A stretch of 64,000 nucleotides of DNA from Trichobilharzia regenti (Eukaryota > Platyhelminthes > Trematoda > Strigeidida > Schistosomatidae): the NCBI GenBank assembly GCA_944472135.2, contig OX235262.1, positions 88,758,903-88,822,902 on the forward strand. The letters run 5' to 3'. A model generated the notes under the pieces. It was not told the DNA's origin and did no database searches. It saw nothing but the letters and a program-made list of their open reading frames with translations. The position numbers were made by a program, and so were the translations under genes. Positions 9,916 to 21,530 of the stretch are shown piece after piece (within the stretch, counting starts at the first letter, position 1; each line of letters begins with the position of its first letter).

Positions 9916-11065
9916 ATTATTATTATTAATGTTCCCTTGGGTTCCTAGGGGAACATAGGGCTTCAACTGCACGTCTCCACTTGTTTCTGTCTTCTGCTAT
10001 ACTTTTCACCAACATCCATGTTAGTCCATACTGTTTCAACTCCTCTTCACACGATCTCCTCCATGTCACCCTTGCACTGACGTCCCACTCGCCGCTTCCC
10101 TTTCGGCCTGGCTCCACTCGAGCAATGGCCTGACTCTCGCGCGATGTCACCTAGCGGCCTCCTCAGCGAGTGTCCAATCCATCTCCACTTTCTCCTGCAT
10201 ATATGTTGGTTGGTGATTGGTTCTTGCTTTGTTTGTTTGTTCCCAACCATAGTTTCTTGTTGGTGATTCTTTCCGGCCCGGCCATCTGACCTTCAGTATA
10301 GAGCCAGCGAAGACACTTGTTGATGAAGGCCTGGTCTGCAACAGGCTGTTGGAAATATTCTTTGTGACCCGCCCGCCAAGTTTCTGATCCATATGGAAGA
10401 ACTGACTGACTTGACGTTTGTATTGAAAATCCGACCGAATTTTGTTGTTGATGCTGAGTGAGGAAGATTCCAGATTGGTTTCAGGTTGATGATGTTGATG
10501 TGTCTCTCGCCTTCCTGATTCTTGCACTATTTGATATCCTCGTCCGTTCCTCCTGTAGTTTAGACAATGCTCCCTAGATAAGTGAATGAATGAAGTAACC
10601 TCTTTTAAATCCCTCCCATTAATGGCGATTGACGCTGGATGTTTCTGCTGCTGTTGTTGGTTGGTTGGTTATTTTCACAACCTCCGTCTTGTCTATGTTC
10701 ACCCGGAGTCCTGTCTTCGCCGGCTGCATCTTCGACCAGTTTGTCGGTTTTTGCTTGTAAGTCTTCGGTTTTGTGTGACATGAGACATAAATCATCCACG
10801 CGCGAAATCCAAGTCTTCTAGGTTGTTCACGTCATCGGTCCAGGATATCCCTGTCTTCTCGTTTCCCACTGTCTGACGCATAATCCAGTCCACAACAACT
10901 AGGAATATCATTGGTGATAATAAGTACCCTTGTCTGACTCCTTTGTTTACTCCAGACGCCTCGCTGAGTTTTCCATTGTGGATCACTTGACATATGCCGT
11001 TGTCGTACAGCTGTTGAATAAGGTTGATGAATATTTGGGGTACGGCGTAGTACTCGAGTTTTTTT
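9916..11065 (-). mobile_element. RTE-1 retrotransposon, 5'-truncated and frameshifted
   Basis: The minus strand gives the second half of an RTE ORF in several frames. The RT palm is at 10792-11073 (YYAVPQIFINLIQQLYDN, GKLSEASGVNKGVRQGYLLSP, DWIMRQT, then LDFARG where LDFADDI is expected). C-terminal blocks are at 10147-10527 and 9926-10150 (WRRSCEEELK...RRAVEALCSPRN). It ends in the 3' signature GAAGCCCTATGTTCC and a (TAA)n tail at 9916-9930. At least three frame changes and the altered catalytic FADD motif make it inactive. A SINE A lies directly upstream at 11066-11278. Confidence 0.8.
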
Positions 11066-11278
11066 CCCTTCACGTTCCCAGTGGAACATAGGGATTCAAG
11101 CTATTGGCTTGAAGTTTCTGTAGCAGTGTTTATTTTACAGGATGGGGTTGCTAGCCTCATGCCAAACCTTTCCTCTTCACCAGCATTATTTCTGGCTCAG
11201 CGAGGTTTCGGAGTGCGTCAGCTGGGAATCGAACCCAGACCATGTGCATGGTCGGCGAGCGTCCTAACCACTATGTAT
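11066..11278 (-). mobile_element. SINE A (tRNA-headed, RTE-type tail)
   Basis: The minus strand has a tRNA-like head with A-box region (about 11276-11262), GCTCGCCGACCATGCACATG and B box GGTTCGATTCCC. The SINE A body follows (CTGAGCCAGAAATAATGCTGG, GAGGCTAGCAACCCC, CTGTAAAATAAACACTG), then the tail TTGAATCCCTATGTTCCACTGGGAACGTGAAGGG. That tail is the RTE 3' signature. It is nearly full length. Confidence 0.75.
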
Positions 11279-11569
11279 TTATCACACCTGGACTGTCCGT
11301 GTGGAGGTTAGTTATGCTAGGTGTTGAATTTCTTTATGTTACTTGTCATTATTTGCAAAAATGACTGACTAAAGTGATACATAACTCTATACTAGCTGAC
11401 CTTATTGATACAGGATATATAGTGGACAATAACATAGCGCTTTTAAGTTAGTTTGCATTTCATCTAAACTTTCTCGAGTTGTACAAGTCTGAGTGATACA
11501 TAAAACAGAGGAATTTGGAATTCATCTGAATAAGCGAAATTTATGTGTTCAGAAGCAATTCGTATAGTC

Positions 11570-12001
11570 TCCTGCATAACATGTACAGGATGGTACAAAC
11601 AAACTACAGACCTTCATTAACAGCTGTCTTCGCTCAACAATCAAGATCAGATGGCCAGAAAAGATCATAAACAGGGATCTGGCAATGAGCGAACCAACCA
11701 AGCAGGAACCGATTGTGAAACAAATAGGCAGGAAGAAATGGAGTGGATTGGCTGGCCATACTCTGAGGAAACCATCAAGTGACATCACTAGACAAGCCAT
11801 TGCTCGAGTGGAACCCGGCCGAAAGGGAAGCGGCGAGTTGGTTATCAGTGGGAGGGTGACTTGGAGGAGGTGATGTGAAGAGGAGATGAAAATATGTGGA
11901 CAGACTTGGAGCCAGGTGGAAAATCTAGCAGAAAACCGAACTCAATGGAGAGGGGCGGCTGAATCCCTATGTTCCTCTAGGAATTAAAGGAAATAATAAT
12001 A
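11570..12001 (+). mobile_element. RTE-1 3' fragment (defective subfamily)
   Basis: The plus strand runs from the QTFINSCLRS.. block through RWPEKI, EPTKQEPIVKQIGRKKWSG, LRKPSSDITRQ and TWRR to the 3' signature CCCTATGTTCCTCTAGGAAT and (AATA)n. It carries the IGRKKWSGLAGH(T)L-type duplication of GGCTGGC and a GAGGAGGTGATG stop, lesions also present at 33.5, 36.1, 50.6 and 51.6 kb. Confidence 0.75.
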
Positions 12002-12216
12002 ACTGTTGATAAACTCATCCAGTAATTCTTACAAAAACTGTTGCTCATATAATAAATATCCTGTTGTTAATTTTACTAATCAAATTTATGATTGTGTTGC
12101 ATAATATCATTACTCTTTACCTAATATATTGATTTCTGTAATTGTTTTAACTCCTACTACACCTCGGAATTGATATTTCTGGTTGACTAACGCATCACCA
12201 CTTGATGATTATGATT
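12002..12216. other. AT-rich spacer
   Basis: Nothing recognised. Confidence 0.3.
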
Positions 12217-12446
12217 TAGAATTCATGGGCCATTGGATCTGGCCCCAGTGGCTTAATGGTGTACGAGCTAGCTCACCTTGTAACCAGAAGGTCCTGGGTT
12301 CAAACCCCTGTGGTGGTTGCGTACTGCTGGAGAGCCCCAAACTCGGACGAAACAGCTGTCCAGTACTCCTTGCAGGTTTTCCAATGGTCCTCTAACTAAT
12401 ATCAGCTCATGATGAAATCCTGTAACCAATCAAATCCCTACAAACC
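12217..12446 (+). mobile_element. H2 SINE, single copy
   Basis: It starts at the AATTCATGGGCCATTGG segment (5' third missing). The tRNA-like region has A-box-like CAGTGGCTTAATGG and B box GGGTTCAAACCCC. The hammerhead is at 12321-12366. The 3' tail TCATGATGAAATCCTGTAACC.. runs to about 12446. Confidence 0.75.
12321..12366 (+). ncRNA. H2 hammerhead, one core change
   Basis: Stem I GTACTG (12321-12326) pairs with CAGTAC (12361-12366). The core is CTGGAGA, with A6 changed to G. Stem II GCCC/GGAC has one C-A mismatch. GAA (12349-12351), palindrome ACAGCTGT (12352-12359) and C17 (12360) are intact. The A6 change should greatly reduce activity. Confidence 0.6.
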
Positions 12447-12544
12447 GACGCTTGATTATGATTTTGGGGGATTGTTTCTAGGAAATGATGAAGAGGGCTA
12501 GCCATCGCCACCAACAACAAGCATCAGTCACTGTTAAGGAGGAA

Positions 12545-12905
12545 AAATCGAAAGGAAGTCACTTCTCTAGGCAGTAATCGTTTTAACTGCAGAGGACTGG
12601 CTACAGATAAGAACGTCGAATCCAGGATCACGGAAGCAAGATAGATAGACCTTCATCGCGTTGAAGTCAGTGTGGAAATCTGTTGCATTCAGTCCAAGGA
12701 ACAAGATCTGGGGAAATGGTGATATGCGACTGAAGCTGTCTATCTGTCTGTCTGGATTCAACATAGAACTTGGCACCGAAGTGCAGCAGTTCGAGTTGCC
12801 ACGTTCCAAATAGCACACAAGGTAGACAAGAAGATGAGTGAAGAGAATCAATACAGTCTGACAAGTATAAGAGTGAAACAGAATGGGTAATGGTAGAAAG
12901 GAATA
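12545..12905 (+). mobile_element. Degraded RTE-1 fragment
   Basis: The plus strand shows weak remnants of the RTE thumb region: GTCACTTCT.TAGGCAGTA.TCGTTT.AACTGCAG, then an AGCAAGA.AGA.AGACCTTCAT block, then AACAAGATC. There is no frame of useful length. It precedes the RTE-2 copy on the opposite strand. Confidence 0.45.
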
Positions 12906-12954
12906 TGAAAGATTACAGAGACTGAATACATCTACTCTGGCCATTGACAACGAT

Positions 12955-14045
12955 TTTGAGCCATGTCACCTATTGTCTCCAGCCATTGATTCCTACAGTC
13001 CCGAGGGCCTCAACCCGGAAGTCTGCATCTCCCTACCTGACTCAGTTTAACTGTCAAGGATTTCATGGATTGATGACATGTTTTTGTTTGGCCACCACTT
13101 ACTCTTTCCAACCTGCATCTATATCAGCTAGTAATACCCGTCGGGAGAAGCGATGGTTAGGCATACGCTACACGTGACCTAGCCATCTTAGTCTATGTAA
13201 CTTTATAGCCTCGTCGATTGATTTTCCCTCTTTGCCCAACACTCTACGCCTAACGTCAACATTACTTAGCTTATTATACCACCTAACGTGAGAAAGAGAT
13301 CGTAGACATCTATGATAAAAAACAGTCAACCTTTTCATGTCTTCAATTCGTATTAGCCATGTTTCAGAACCATAGAGAAGGACGGAGCGAACTGTTGAGC
13401 AGTACACACGTCCCTTGGTTGATAGCCTACGCCAGAGATAGTGTTAGCTAGCGAAAGCAGCTCGAGCTTTTTGATCCGTGCTCAGATCTCATCCCCAATC
13501 AGTCCATTGGTGCTGATACAACCTCCCAAATAGGTGAAGTGGTCAACATGTTTTATCATTTCACTCCCTATCACTAAGCTAGGAGTTGACATAGTCCAGT
13601 CCTGTAGCAGCATCTTACATTTTACAGGGGCGAATCGCATGCCAAACATACGAAGATTGCTGCTCAAGGTGTTCAGAAGACTCTGCATTTTGTCAATATC
13701 ATCCCCTAACAGGACTATGTCATCTGCATATTCTAAGTCCATAAGACTATTCCCTGGTGACAAGTCGATTCCCAAGGCATTAAGTTCAGTCAATGATGAA
13801 GTTAAACAGGAATGGGGAAAGTGGACGTCCCTGTCGGACACCACTGGTTGTTATCAATTCAGATGACAATTCCCCATAAGCCCTTACACGACTACGTGAG
13901 TTTGAATAGAGTGCCTTGATTAGTGCAATGTACTTTCTTGGCACTCCCTTCACAGTCAGACATTGCCATAGTACCTTTCGATCCACGGAGTCGAAGGCCG
14001 CTTTCAAGTCAAGAAATATGGCAATTGTTGGACGCCGAAAAGTGT
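12955..14045 (-). mobile_element. RTE-2 (SR2-like) reverse-transcriptase fragment
   Basis: Three minus-strand frames cover an RT domain. At 13786-14007 they read KAAFDSVDRKVLWQCLTVKGVPRKYIALIKALYS and SGVRQGRPLSPFLFNFIID (motifs A and B). At 13482-13844 they give LEYADDIVLLGDD (catalytic YADD) and HFTYLGGCIS. At 13168-13407 they give SVLLYGSETWLIR...LRWLGHV. Known: these are hallmarks of RTE-clade LINEs, and the sequence is clearly distinct from RTE-1 (FADD) in this window. The endonuclease and N-terminal RT are missing and there are at least two frame changes, so it is inactive. The upstream end at 14045 abuts a GAAGCTCTATGTTCCC... RTE-1-like 3' tail, suggesting nesting. Confidence 0.8.
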
Positions 14046-15500
14046 GTCTATGTTCTAGAATATGTCAGAGAGTGAAGATATGCAACTGAAGCTCTATGTT
14101 CCCACGCACAATAATAATAACTTTTGGAGAGCTGTATTTTAGTGTAGAGTCGTTGATGAGGTACTTCATTGAAAAAGTATATTTTTCACTTCAATTAATT
14201 CGTTGTCTTTTAAAATGTGAATTTGCAATGTATAAAGATTATCCGGGTTACCAGGGTAGCCTTTTGAAGATTTATCAATGCTAGAGATATCACGGGTTAT
14301 TGGTTGACGCTTCACTGAATTTGATTCGTTTTAATCTTAGTCGGTCACATGTTCTACTTTTCATTACTATGATTAGTTGTGTGTGATTTTTTTCTTTTCA
14401 ATCTGATTATTAATCTACTCGTGATTGAGTAGAAAAAGGTTAGTCACATGTCAGCTTCTTGAAAATTAGTTGCTGTAATTAAAAATGTCTTAGTAATTTC
14501 ATACTAAAAATTAGTAAAATAATCTTAGTTCAAGAACATTTCTTCTTTGTTAATTATTGGTAGATGATTGGCACCTGTTGTGAACTCATAACCTAACTGA
14601 CCTAGTATCGACCTTTAACAAGATGAAATACTTCTTGTCACTTGATTTTCAATGGTTATTCACCTGCTTTGATAACTGTCATAGATTCATCTTAACCTAA
14701 AAACTGAATTTCTATACAATACTTACTGTCTTTCAAATTTCAATCTGTAGAGACCATTGAGTATGTTAACAGTGAGTATTAGTAGTGTGTAGTTTAAATT
14801 TGAGTTCACTGTGTGTTTTGTTTCACGCTAAGCAGACTGAGTATGAAGTATGGTTCAGGTAACAACAACAATTATAAATATGTGTGACTGTTATGAAAAA
14901 CTAACTCAAAGTAATCTCATATATGAATAACTCAAGGTATTTATTAAATAATAATAATAATAATCGTATAAATAGCTTTAAGCTCTTAAGTAATTTCAAA
15001 TATACGGGTGGTAGTAAGTCAGCTGTTGTCATGGCAGCTAAACTGTTAATTTAAACAGTGTTATTTCATAATGAAAGGGATCCATATGTTCATACCTTCA
15101 TTTTGACTAACTGAGTTGTCTGTCAATAGACTGAAAACATTATTTTCTGTTTTCTGCGTGTGTGTCATCACTTGATAAGGACATGACCATATTTTCTGTG
15201 TCTTCTTTGACTTCTTCTTGTTCTGAAAATAATTCTGATGTGTCTTTTTTAAAAAAAAAGAATCATAACTGTGTCTATTTGTGTAAGTGAAGGTAACTTT
15301 ACCTATGTAAATTTCAGTAAAATTCAAACTCATATTATCTAAACATACGGTGTAAATATTGAATGATATTTCGCCTATAACATAAAATAGGTCAAATGTT
15401 TCTTCAAACTTATCAGGTATCTTACTAATCTCTATGTAAACACATTCTGCCTAAACTGTTACTGAGTTTACCTGCAGCATATATATTGAAACAGTCAGAA
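14046..15500. other. Long stretch without recognised genes
   Basis: It includes a short RTE-like tail (14080-14115, GAAGCTCTATGTTCCCACGCACAATAATAA split here) and an (AAT)n run at 14947-14964. No convincing exon. The open frame at 15061-15333 on the minus strand is low complexity (K and N rich) and not recognisable. Confidence 0.35.
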
Positions 15501-15507
15501 GAAATAT

Positions 15508-15850
15508 GATGCTCGCTAGTGACTAGCTACAGGATGAAGTTACCGGCAGTTTTAGTGAGGAGTCATGACCAGTAGGGTCCACTATGTCCAGAGTGAGGAC
15601 AAATCCTCATCAATGACTGGTGGTCGCGCTAAAACCACGAATTGGTAGAAGTTGGGACTCATCGGCCATTGAGTCAGGTCCCAGTAGCTGAATGGTCTAT
15701 GAGGTTTCCTTGTAACTGGAAGCTCCTGGGGTCGAACCCTGTCGGTGGGTGCTTACTACCGCTGAGTCCCATGCTAGGAAGGACAGCTGTCTAGCACTCC
15801 TTGGTTTTCAGTGGCCCTCTGACTGATACTGATTGATGGTCAAACTTGGA
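15508..15850 (+). mobile_element. H2 SINE, diverged full-length copy
   Basis: It starts at the element's 5' region (GATGCTCGCTAGTGACTAGC), continues through GTCGTGACC-like and GAGGACAAAT segments, and has a tRNA-like portion (CAGTAGCTGAATGGTC, GGGGTCGAACCC). The ribozyme region reads CCGCTGAGTCCC...AGGAAGGACAGCTGTC. Core and GAAA are altered but ACAGCTGTC is still recognisable as CAGCTGTC. Confidence 0.65.
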
Positions 15851-16159
15851 AGAAAAGAAAATTTAGGAGAAGTACAACAAGCATTATAGTGTATATTTTA
15901 AATCTAGAATATAAGTAATATCTATTGAGTGAAATAAAAGAAGCATTTTGGTTGATAGTTTTGAAGCTGTCTTTCATCATTTAATTGTGTTAGAGAACGA
16001 TGTCTGGTTTGACACTCAGAGATTTGATCATAGCTGTTTAGTAATGTTGAAGAGGGCTTCAATCCATCGTCAGAAACGCAGTATTTGCACCAGGAGATGC
16101 ACTACACAGACAACGACATAAGTAAAAGAGGAATTAGGAGAAGTAGTGACTGCTAATTT

Positions 16160-16493
16160 TGTATATGGTATATTACCATTCCCACACATTTTGTTACTGA
16201 CTGTCAATGTCGCACATATGGCATATTATCATTTCTCACACACTTTGTTATTGGCTATTAAGATCAATTATTTCAAATGCTGTTAGCTGTCCATATTGTT
16301 GTAAAATGTATAAATACCATGGCTTTCTTTATCGTTGTTGCACCTCAATACACAGTCACAGTCCAGCCTTTGTCTTTTGATATTTGCGTGCTTTACTAAG
16401 TCGGAAGGTACGACGAGCAGATAGACAGATTAGTTCAGGCGCAGACAGAATAAGGGGAAAACGTCTATCATTCAATACCCTACCGTTATAACA
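16160..16493 (+). mobile_element. Possible solo LTR
   Basis: Seen: a segment starting TGTTACTG (16192) and ending TTATAACA (16486-16493) has matching TGTTA/TAACA ends. Inside is a TATA-like TATAAAT at about 16309 and sequence resembling a downstream initiation region. Upstream, two roughly 50-bp units (16163-16215 and 16217-16266) are a diverged tandem duplication. I cannot show a 5-bp target duplication, a primer-binding site or gag-pol, so this is a weak call. It could instead be a Pol II promoter-like unique sequence. Confidence 0.3.
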
Positions 16494-16589
16494 GAAGGAA
16501 ACTCCGATACGTTAACCAATACGAAGAGAGCCAGAGGTTAATTTGTCTAGTTCCTGATGCTTCATAGTACTTAAATAATTAATGTTCTT

Positions 16590-16830
16590 TTCAGACTTCT
16601 GCTTTACTAGGTTGGTCAACAGTGGAACGTTATGATTACAAATACTGGATACCGGCGCTGTGGCTAGTGATTCAGGTTTCGTCATAGTTTGTCAATCAGT
16701 AAATCATGTGTTTCATAGACTACTCCACAAACATCATACATCTAGTTGTGAGTAACCCTGATAACCTGGAGTAGCTTACAAGTACTGTCAGATTGTGACG
16801 TGCAGATATCCATTATTCAACCCGCTACCA
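16590..16830 (-). mobile_element. Diverged H3-type SINE or related repeat
   Basis: The minus strand has a B-box-like GCGGGTTGAATAATGG segment, GATATCTGCACGTCAC, then GATTGACAAACTATGACGAAACCTG. The last part resembles the H3 hammerhead-like module (CCAACTA..CACGAAACCTAG). Alignment is loose and the palindrome is broken. Confidence 0.35.
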
Positions 16831-17099
16831 CCTAGACGTATTTTTGTCTCCCCAGCTGACTCTAAGATACTTGTTGAGTGCACTTTATTGATTTCCACTT
16901 CAGTGCATATGATATACAATATGACAGTAGTTTGTTCAAGTCTAATGTGGCATTTCTGACAAGCTGAAACCTCAGATAATTATTGTTTCATCTTATATGA
17001 ATCATTCGGTCATTAAATTCTTAGGCCGGACAATTAAGTGACAGTGTCAGTTCCCAGGTCAATTAGAAGTCGATAATAGATGGAGATGAGTACAAAACA

Positions 17100-17290
17100 A
17101 TATTATTCCCTTGGGTTTTGAGTAGAAAATAAGGCTTCAGTAGCACATCGTCGTCGTCCTCTGCACTTCCACGATTACCTATGAGCTATCATCTCCTGCT
17201 TACAAGATCTCTTCCATATCGCTTCGTAATCTCTACCCATCGTTTCCCATTCAGCTTTCAACCCGATCGATTTGAATCCATTTTATTCAC
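17100..17290 (-). mobile_element. RTE-1 3' terminal fragment
   Basis: The minus strand gives the RTE 3' signature (CTGAAGCCTTATTTTCTACTC...) and the preceding TWRR-type region over about 190 bp. No frame is left. Confidence 0.5.
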
Positions 17291-17514
17291 AAATATGCCG
17301 TGGTAAATGTAACTTAAATTTTCTATTCAAAAATTCTAGAAACATTTGCACGTGAATTAATGTGTCACAGCTAATGGCCGAAGGCTGGTAAAAGAATCTT
17401 TTACCATATGAAGCGAGGTTCTGACTCATAGTAGAATAAGTGAGACATCAATTTTCCTCCAAAATATCAATCATTAAAATTAAATGCAACCAACTAGAAG
17501 AAAAATTAATTTTC

Positions 17515-17592
17515 ACTTAATCTGACCTCGCATTATCCTGCAAAGCATGTTCGTTCTTTCTTTGTTCGAACTAATAAAGGGAACACTGCTTG
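17515..17592 (+). mobile_element. PLE 3' terminal fragment
   Basis: CATTATCCTGCAAAGCATG.TTCGTTCTTTCTTTGTTCGAACTAATAAAGGGA matches the 3' ends of the PLE fragments at 6640-6705 and 56560-56620. It stands alone without coding sequence. Confidence 0.5.
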
Positions 17593-17702
17593 TATGAAAT
17601 TTTCACTAAACACTATTTTAATCATTATGTATGAAATAAATCTCTGACTACAGTAGTGAGTGACGCTGATTCGAATCTCATAGGGAATATTATTTCCTTC
17701 AA

Positions 17703-18751
17703 GTGTAATAATAATAATTTGCTTTATTCCAAAACAGTACTTATGATACAGAATGGAATTCTCAGCATTTTTTACCACGATACTGCATCCAGTTAGTACA
17801 CTAACAATAAATAAAACTCTACATAGATTAAGGGTAATCTGAGTTAATTTTGACAACAATATACTGGCATGTTGGTAGCAAAGCCAAAATTGAACAGTGT
17901 TTGAAGGTGTTAGAATAGTAGATGCTGGCATATTCACTGGCGTTAGCGGTAACAAAAAGGTCGAGATAAACAGAGTGTGAAAGAAAGAAGAAGAATGTTT
18001 CAAGTGGAGTTTGTAAGAAAGAGAGAAACAAAAGAGCACATGACAAAAAAAGGTAAGGGAAGAAAGAAAAAGCGTTGTACCTATAAATGATGTGAGTTGG
18101 AAAGACGAGATCCAGTTATTCTACTGACTATTTAATAAGTTATAGGTTTCACGCCTAATGCTTTCTTTATCTCACAGAACACAAGCTAAGTAGGGTAAGG
18201 TTGAGTTTTTGTACTTGCTAGTGCGAGCATATGGTTTTCTATATCGGCTTGTGGTTCTACCTGATGAGGTACAGGGGGAGAGTTGTGAATGAAGAGGGTG
18301 GTGTGAGTTCGATAGTCAGAATGGATTTAGCCCATTTTTCACATGAGTCCAAGTGTCTGTCGACCAGAATATTAACAAGCTGGTCAAGTGGCACGTTGCT
18401 TACCCTGCTGACAACCTTTAACATCCTGCGTAATAAGGTGTAGTCTTTCTTCAGTAGCCAGCCCAGGAAAAACTAAGGGTGAACAACAGAGAACAATAGG
18501 CAGGATGCGAGAGTTAACGAATCGTAAGAGTAAGTGTTGGGTTATTCCGGAATGTCTTAACTTCTTGATGTAGAAGATAAGACGGAATATTTTCTTAGAA
18601 ATCACCAAGATATGAGACGACCAGGAAAGATCAGCAGATAGAATAACGTCTAGATATTTAATTTCCGACTTGGTTTCTATTTCAGTGCCATCTATGTTGC
18701 ACACCTTGTGAGTTCTAACCAGTTTGTTTAGGTCAGATTTATGCCTAAAGG
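17703..18751 (-). mobile_element. CR1/Jockey-type LINE, 5'-truncated copy
   Basis: The minus strand matches 47205-48420 over its full length. It contains the post-palm RT region (FRHKSDLNKLVRTHKVCNID, EIETKSEIKYLDVILS, SWSSHILVISKKIFR, LRHSGITQHLLLRFVNSRILP), the C-terminus, the 3' UTR and an (AAT)n tail at 17703-17720. It is truncated at 18751, just after the YADD region would end. This copy lacks the SINE B insertion found in the 48-kb copy, so it records the empty site. Frameshifts near 18384 and 18300 break the frame. Confidence 0.85.
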
Positions 18752-18829
18752 TGCACGAACTCCTTCCTAACAAGTGCCAACAATCAGGAGATCTAGACTC
18801 AAGGCTTCCCACCGACTACCTACAACCAA

Positions 18830-19385
18830 CTGAAAAAAATGAACTCCTATTCCATGAAATTGTGTTTTTTTTTTAAAATATTTTTAAATAACTATTTTAT
18901 CTTTATTTTCAAACCAATTACATTCAGTGACATAAGTGATCTAGATAAATATTGTCTTTGACTATTTCTCAGTTTGACAACTTTATCACTGCTAGTGAAA
19001 CTAATAAACTTCTTCTGACACTTTGAATTTATCGTGTGTACCGAGTATTTCCTTAGATGCAATCTAAACTAGTATGAAATGCTTAATCGCTTATCTTATC
19101 AGATGAATTAAATGACAGCTAATGCATATATGGATAATACACATATTATTAAATTGCTGCCAAATTTGACTGTCATATGTTTATGTGTATAATTTACCTG
19201 TAAACAAATCACATATTGGTCAAATGTTTAATATAATCATATAATTAACTCCATTGAAATAATTATTATTGAAAATATTTTGGTCATATTAAAGTTTTAT
19301 TTTGTATAAATGACTTACTTGTTTATTATTTCATAAACTGATAATCTTCAAAAGTCAGTCAGCTGTTGATAGATACTAGTATTAT
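18830..19385. other. AT-rich unassigned stretch
   Basis: No exon or repeat family recognised. Confidence 0.3.
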
Positions 19386-19404
19386 TAATGTATCACTCTT
19401 GTTA

Positions 19405-20045
19405 CTATCATCATTATTACTATTATTAATCCCCTCGGTCCGGGGGGGGGATATCAGCAGAACATCTCCTGTTTTCTGCAGTCCTCTTTAGCCGGCTACA
19501 CGATTGTCTATAAACTCTCATCTTCTTCTCTCATGACCTCCTCCATGTTACCCTCAGAAACATGTCTAACTCATCATTTCCTCTTCCGGTTCTGCTCGAG
19601 AACCCGTCTGCCAAGCGATGTTACCTGACGGTCTCCTCAGTGTATGCCCTATCTATCCCTATTATCTACTACATATCCGTTGAACAACAGGTTCTTGATT
19701 AGTACATTCCCAAATTTTCTTGCTGCTATTTCTTTCTGTCCGACTATCTGGTTTATGGTCTATGGAGCCAGCGAAGGCAGCTGCCGATGAAATTCTGCAG
19801 TAGCCTGTTGGAAATGATTTTCGTGACGTGTTGGTCAAGTTTCTGACCCATATAGGAGAACTCACTTAAAATCGGTGTTGAAAATCCGAATTTCGTTGTT
19901 TATGTTGAATGAGTGCAGAAGATTTTCATACTAACTTTAGAGTGATGAAGGTCCGTCTTATCTTCCCGTATCTGACTTTGATATCCTCAACCGTGCTGTC
20001 CGCCTGTATATGAAATGATGCTTTCTAGATAAGTGAAGGAAGTGA
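19405..20045 (-). mobile_element. RTE-1 3' fragment
   Basis: It begins at a TTATTACTATTATTAAT tail, then a run of nine Gs at 19442-19450 in the 3' signature. The minus strand gives degraded IRRTS.., LGHT.., RNLTNTS blocks back to the ISTTGG-like region near 20040. Multiple indels. Confidence 0.65.
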
Positions 20046-20046
20046 C

Positions 20047-20233
20047 CTATTTATTAGTTAGGACTCTCGCCGACCATGCACATGGTCCAGGGTTCGAGCC
20101 CTCGCCGACGCACACCTGATATCTATGGTCGGCCTGCGAAATTTGGGCTACCGATATCCACGCTGAAAATTCCATACTTGTACCAAAAATACGGTGTGGA
20201 ATCAAGCTGTAATCAAAAATAAAAAAAAAAAAT
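20047..20233 (+). mobile_element. SINE B, 5'-truncated
   Basis: It begins inside the tRNA-like head (TTAGGACTCTCGCCGACC), has B box GGTTCGAGCCC, then ACACCTGATATCTATGGTCGG, GGGCTACCGATATCC and the tail GCTGAAAATTCCATACTTG...GTGTGGAATCAAGCTG, ending in an A-rich run at 20218-20232. Confidence 0.8.
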
Positions 20234-20577
20234 AGTTGCATAGTGTTAGATAAAATCTGTTCTGAACAGGTCAATAATATTTCATCTCAGTTGATAATCA
20301 ATATCATTCCTTTTTATTTCAAATTTCAATGCTTCTGAAAAAAACAAACAGACACCAACTCAAAAAGGATGTTGACTTAACAGGGATATTAGTACTTTGA
20401 TAACGTCACCAATAGGGTTCTTATTTATGAATGTACTGTTTGTTTTAATAATGTATCATTTCAATGTAAATTTGTTTATGAGAAAAATACTGTCGTGTGG
20501 ATGACAGACTAAATTAATTGAGCCTCACTTGAATGTTTATTGCTCAGTAATATTATTAGATAGGAAGTGTAAAATTT

Positions 20578-20648
20578 AATATGCAGGAGAAAGTGGAGAT
20601 GAACTGGACATACACTGAGAAGACTGTTGACTGAGATCACGCACCAAA
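20578..20648 (+). mobile_element. Short RTE-1 fragment
   Basis: TGCAGGAGAAAGTGGAGATG, ACACTGAGAAGACTGTTGA and GAGATCACGCACCA correspond to the QIGRKKWRWIGHTLRKP..DITRQ coding block. Only about 70 bp. Confidence 0.45.
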
Positions 20649-20969
20649 CTGGCCCTCGATGAGTATCGAAGCCTGAAACAATGATTTGGATTTAGGTCCG
20701 AGGGTGATTGGATTTTTATCAACTGGATCAAGTGTGTACATGATTATTAGTTGTATGGAATGAAAATAGTTGCACAAACCCTTACTGAACCAGTTCTGAA
20801 ATCCAGAAAAACGAGTCAGATGCACAAATTATGTTTTTTTTTAATGAACAAGACGTCATATATAAACAAAAGTATCAAATGGCTGTTATAACTACAAAAC
20901 ATTTAACAATTAAGTCAACTATGAGAATCGTCACTCAAAGATGACACCCGATAGTAGTGGTGTTTTATT

Positions 20970-21530
20970 GTGAATGAACAGAAGTTAAAATTTATGGACC
21001 ATTGAATTCAAACCCGGTGGATTTATGGTAACATGTTCATCTCATAATCTGTAGGTCCTGGATTCGTCCTGTTTTATGGTCATGGAAGTAATTCCAAACA
21101 AATGCAAAGCAATTGCCCAGTTCTCTTGGGTTTTGAATAGTTCTTTAAGTAATTTCGCTTCATGACTTTATCTACAGTTTATTGGTTACAGGATTTCATC
21201 ATGAGCTGACATCGGTTAGAGAACCATTGGAAAACCTCCAGAGAGTACTGGACGGATGTTTCGTCAGCCTAGTTTGGGACGCTTTATCAGTACGCACCGA
21301 CCACACTTCGAACTCGGGACCTGCTGGTTAGAAGGCGAGCTCGTAGACTATTAAGTCACTGGGACTCGATCCAGTAACGAGCCTATTTGAATTCCAACTT
21401 CTGCTAATTCACGACATAGTGCGACCGCCAGCCAATGTCATCGGCGAGTGCTAGTCTTCGAACCCCACCTCGTACACGCTAACTGGTCACTAGTAGTTAC
21501 TTGGGGTTGTAGTTAGAAGTCGTGATCTCA
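20970..21530. mobile_element. Two H2 SINEs, tails facing
   Basis: A diverged plus-strand copy (20970-21177) meets a minus-strand copy (21178-21530) tail to tail. The minus copy keeps the tRNA-like region and a ribozyme of the long stem II subfamily (GTCCC.. to GGCTGACGAAA), with CAGCTGTC changed to CATCCGTC. Orientation differs from the head-to-head pairs elsewhere. Confidence 0.6.

Noticed and set aside
16160..16493. Complete LTR retrotransposon
   Set aside because: No second LTR, primer-binding site or gag-pol nearby; kept only as a weak solo-LTR candidate.
17533..18039. A 168-codon minus-strand open frame
   Set aside because: It is mostly CR1 3' UTR sequence read through; the homologous 48-kb region does not keep the frame.
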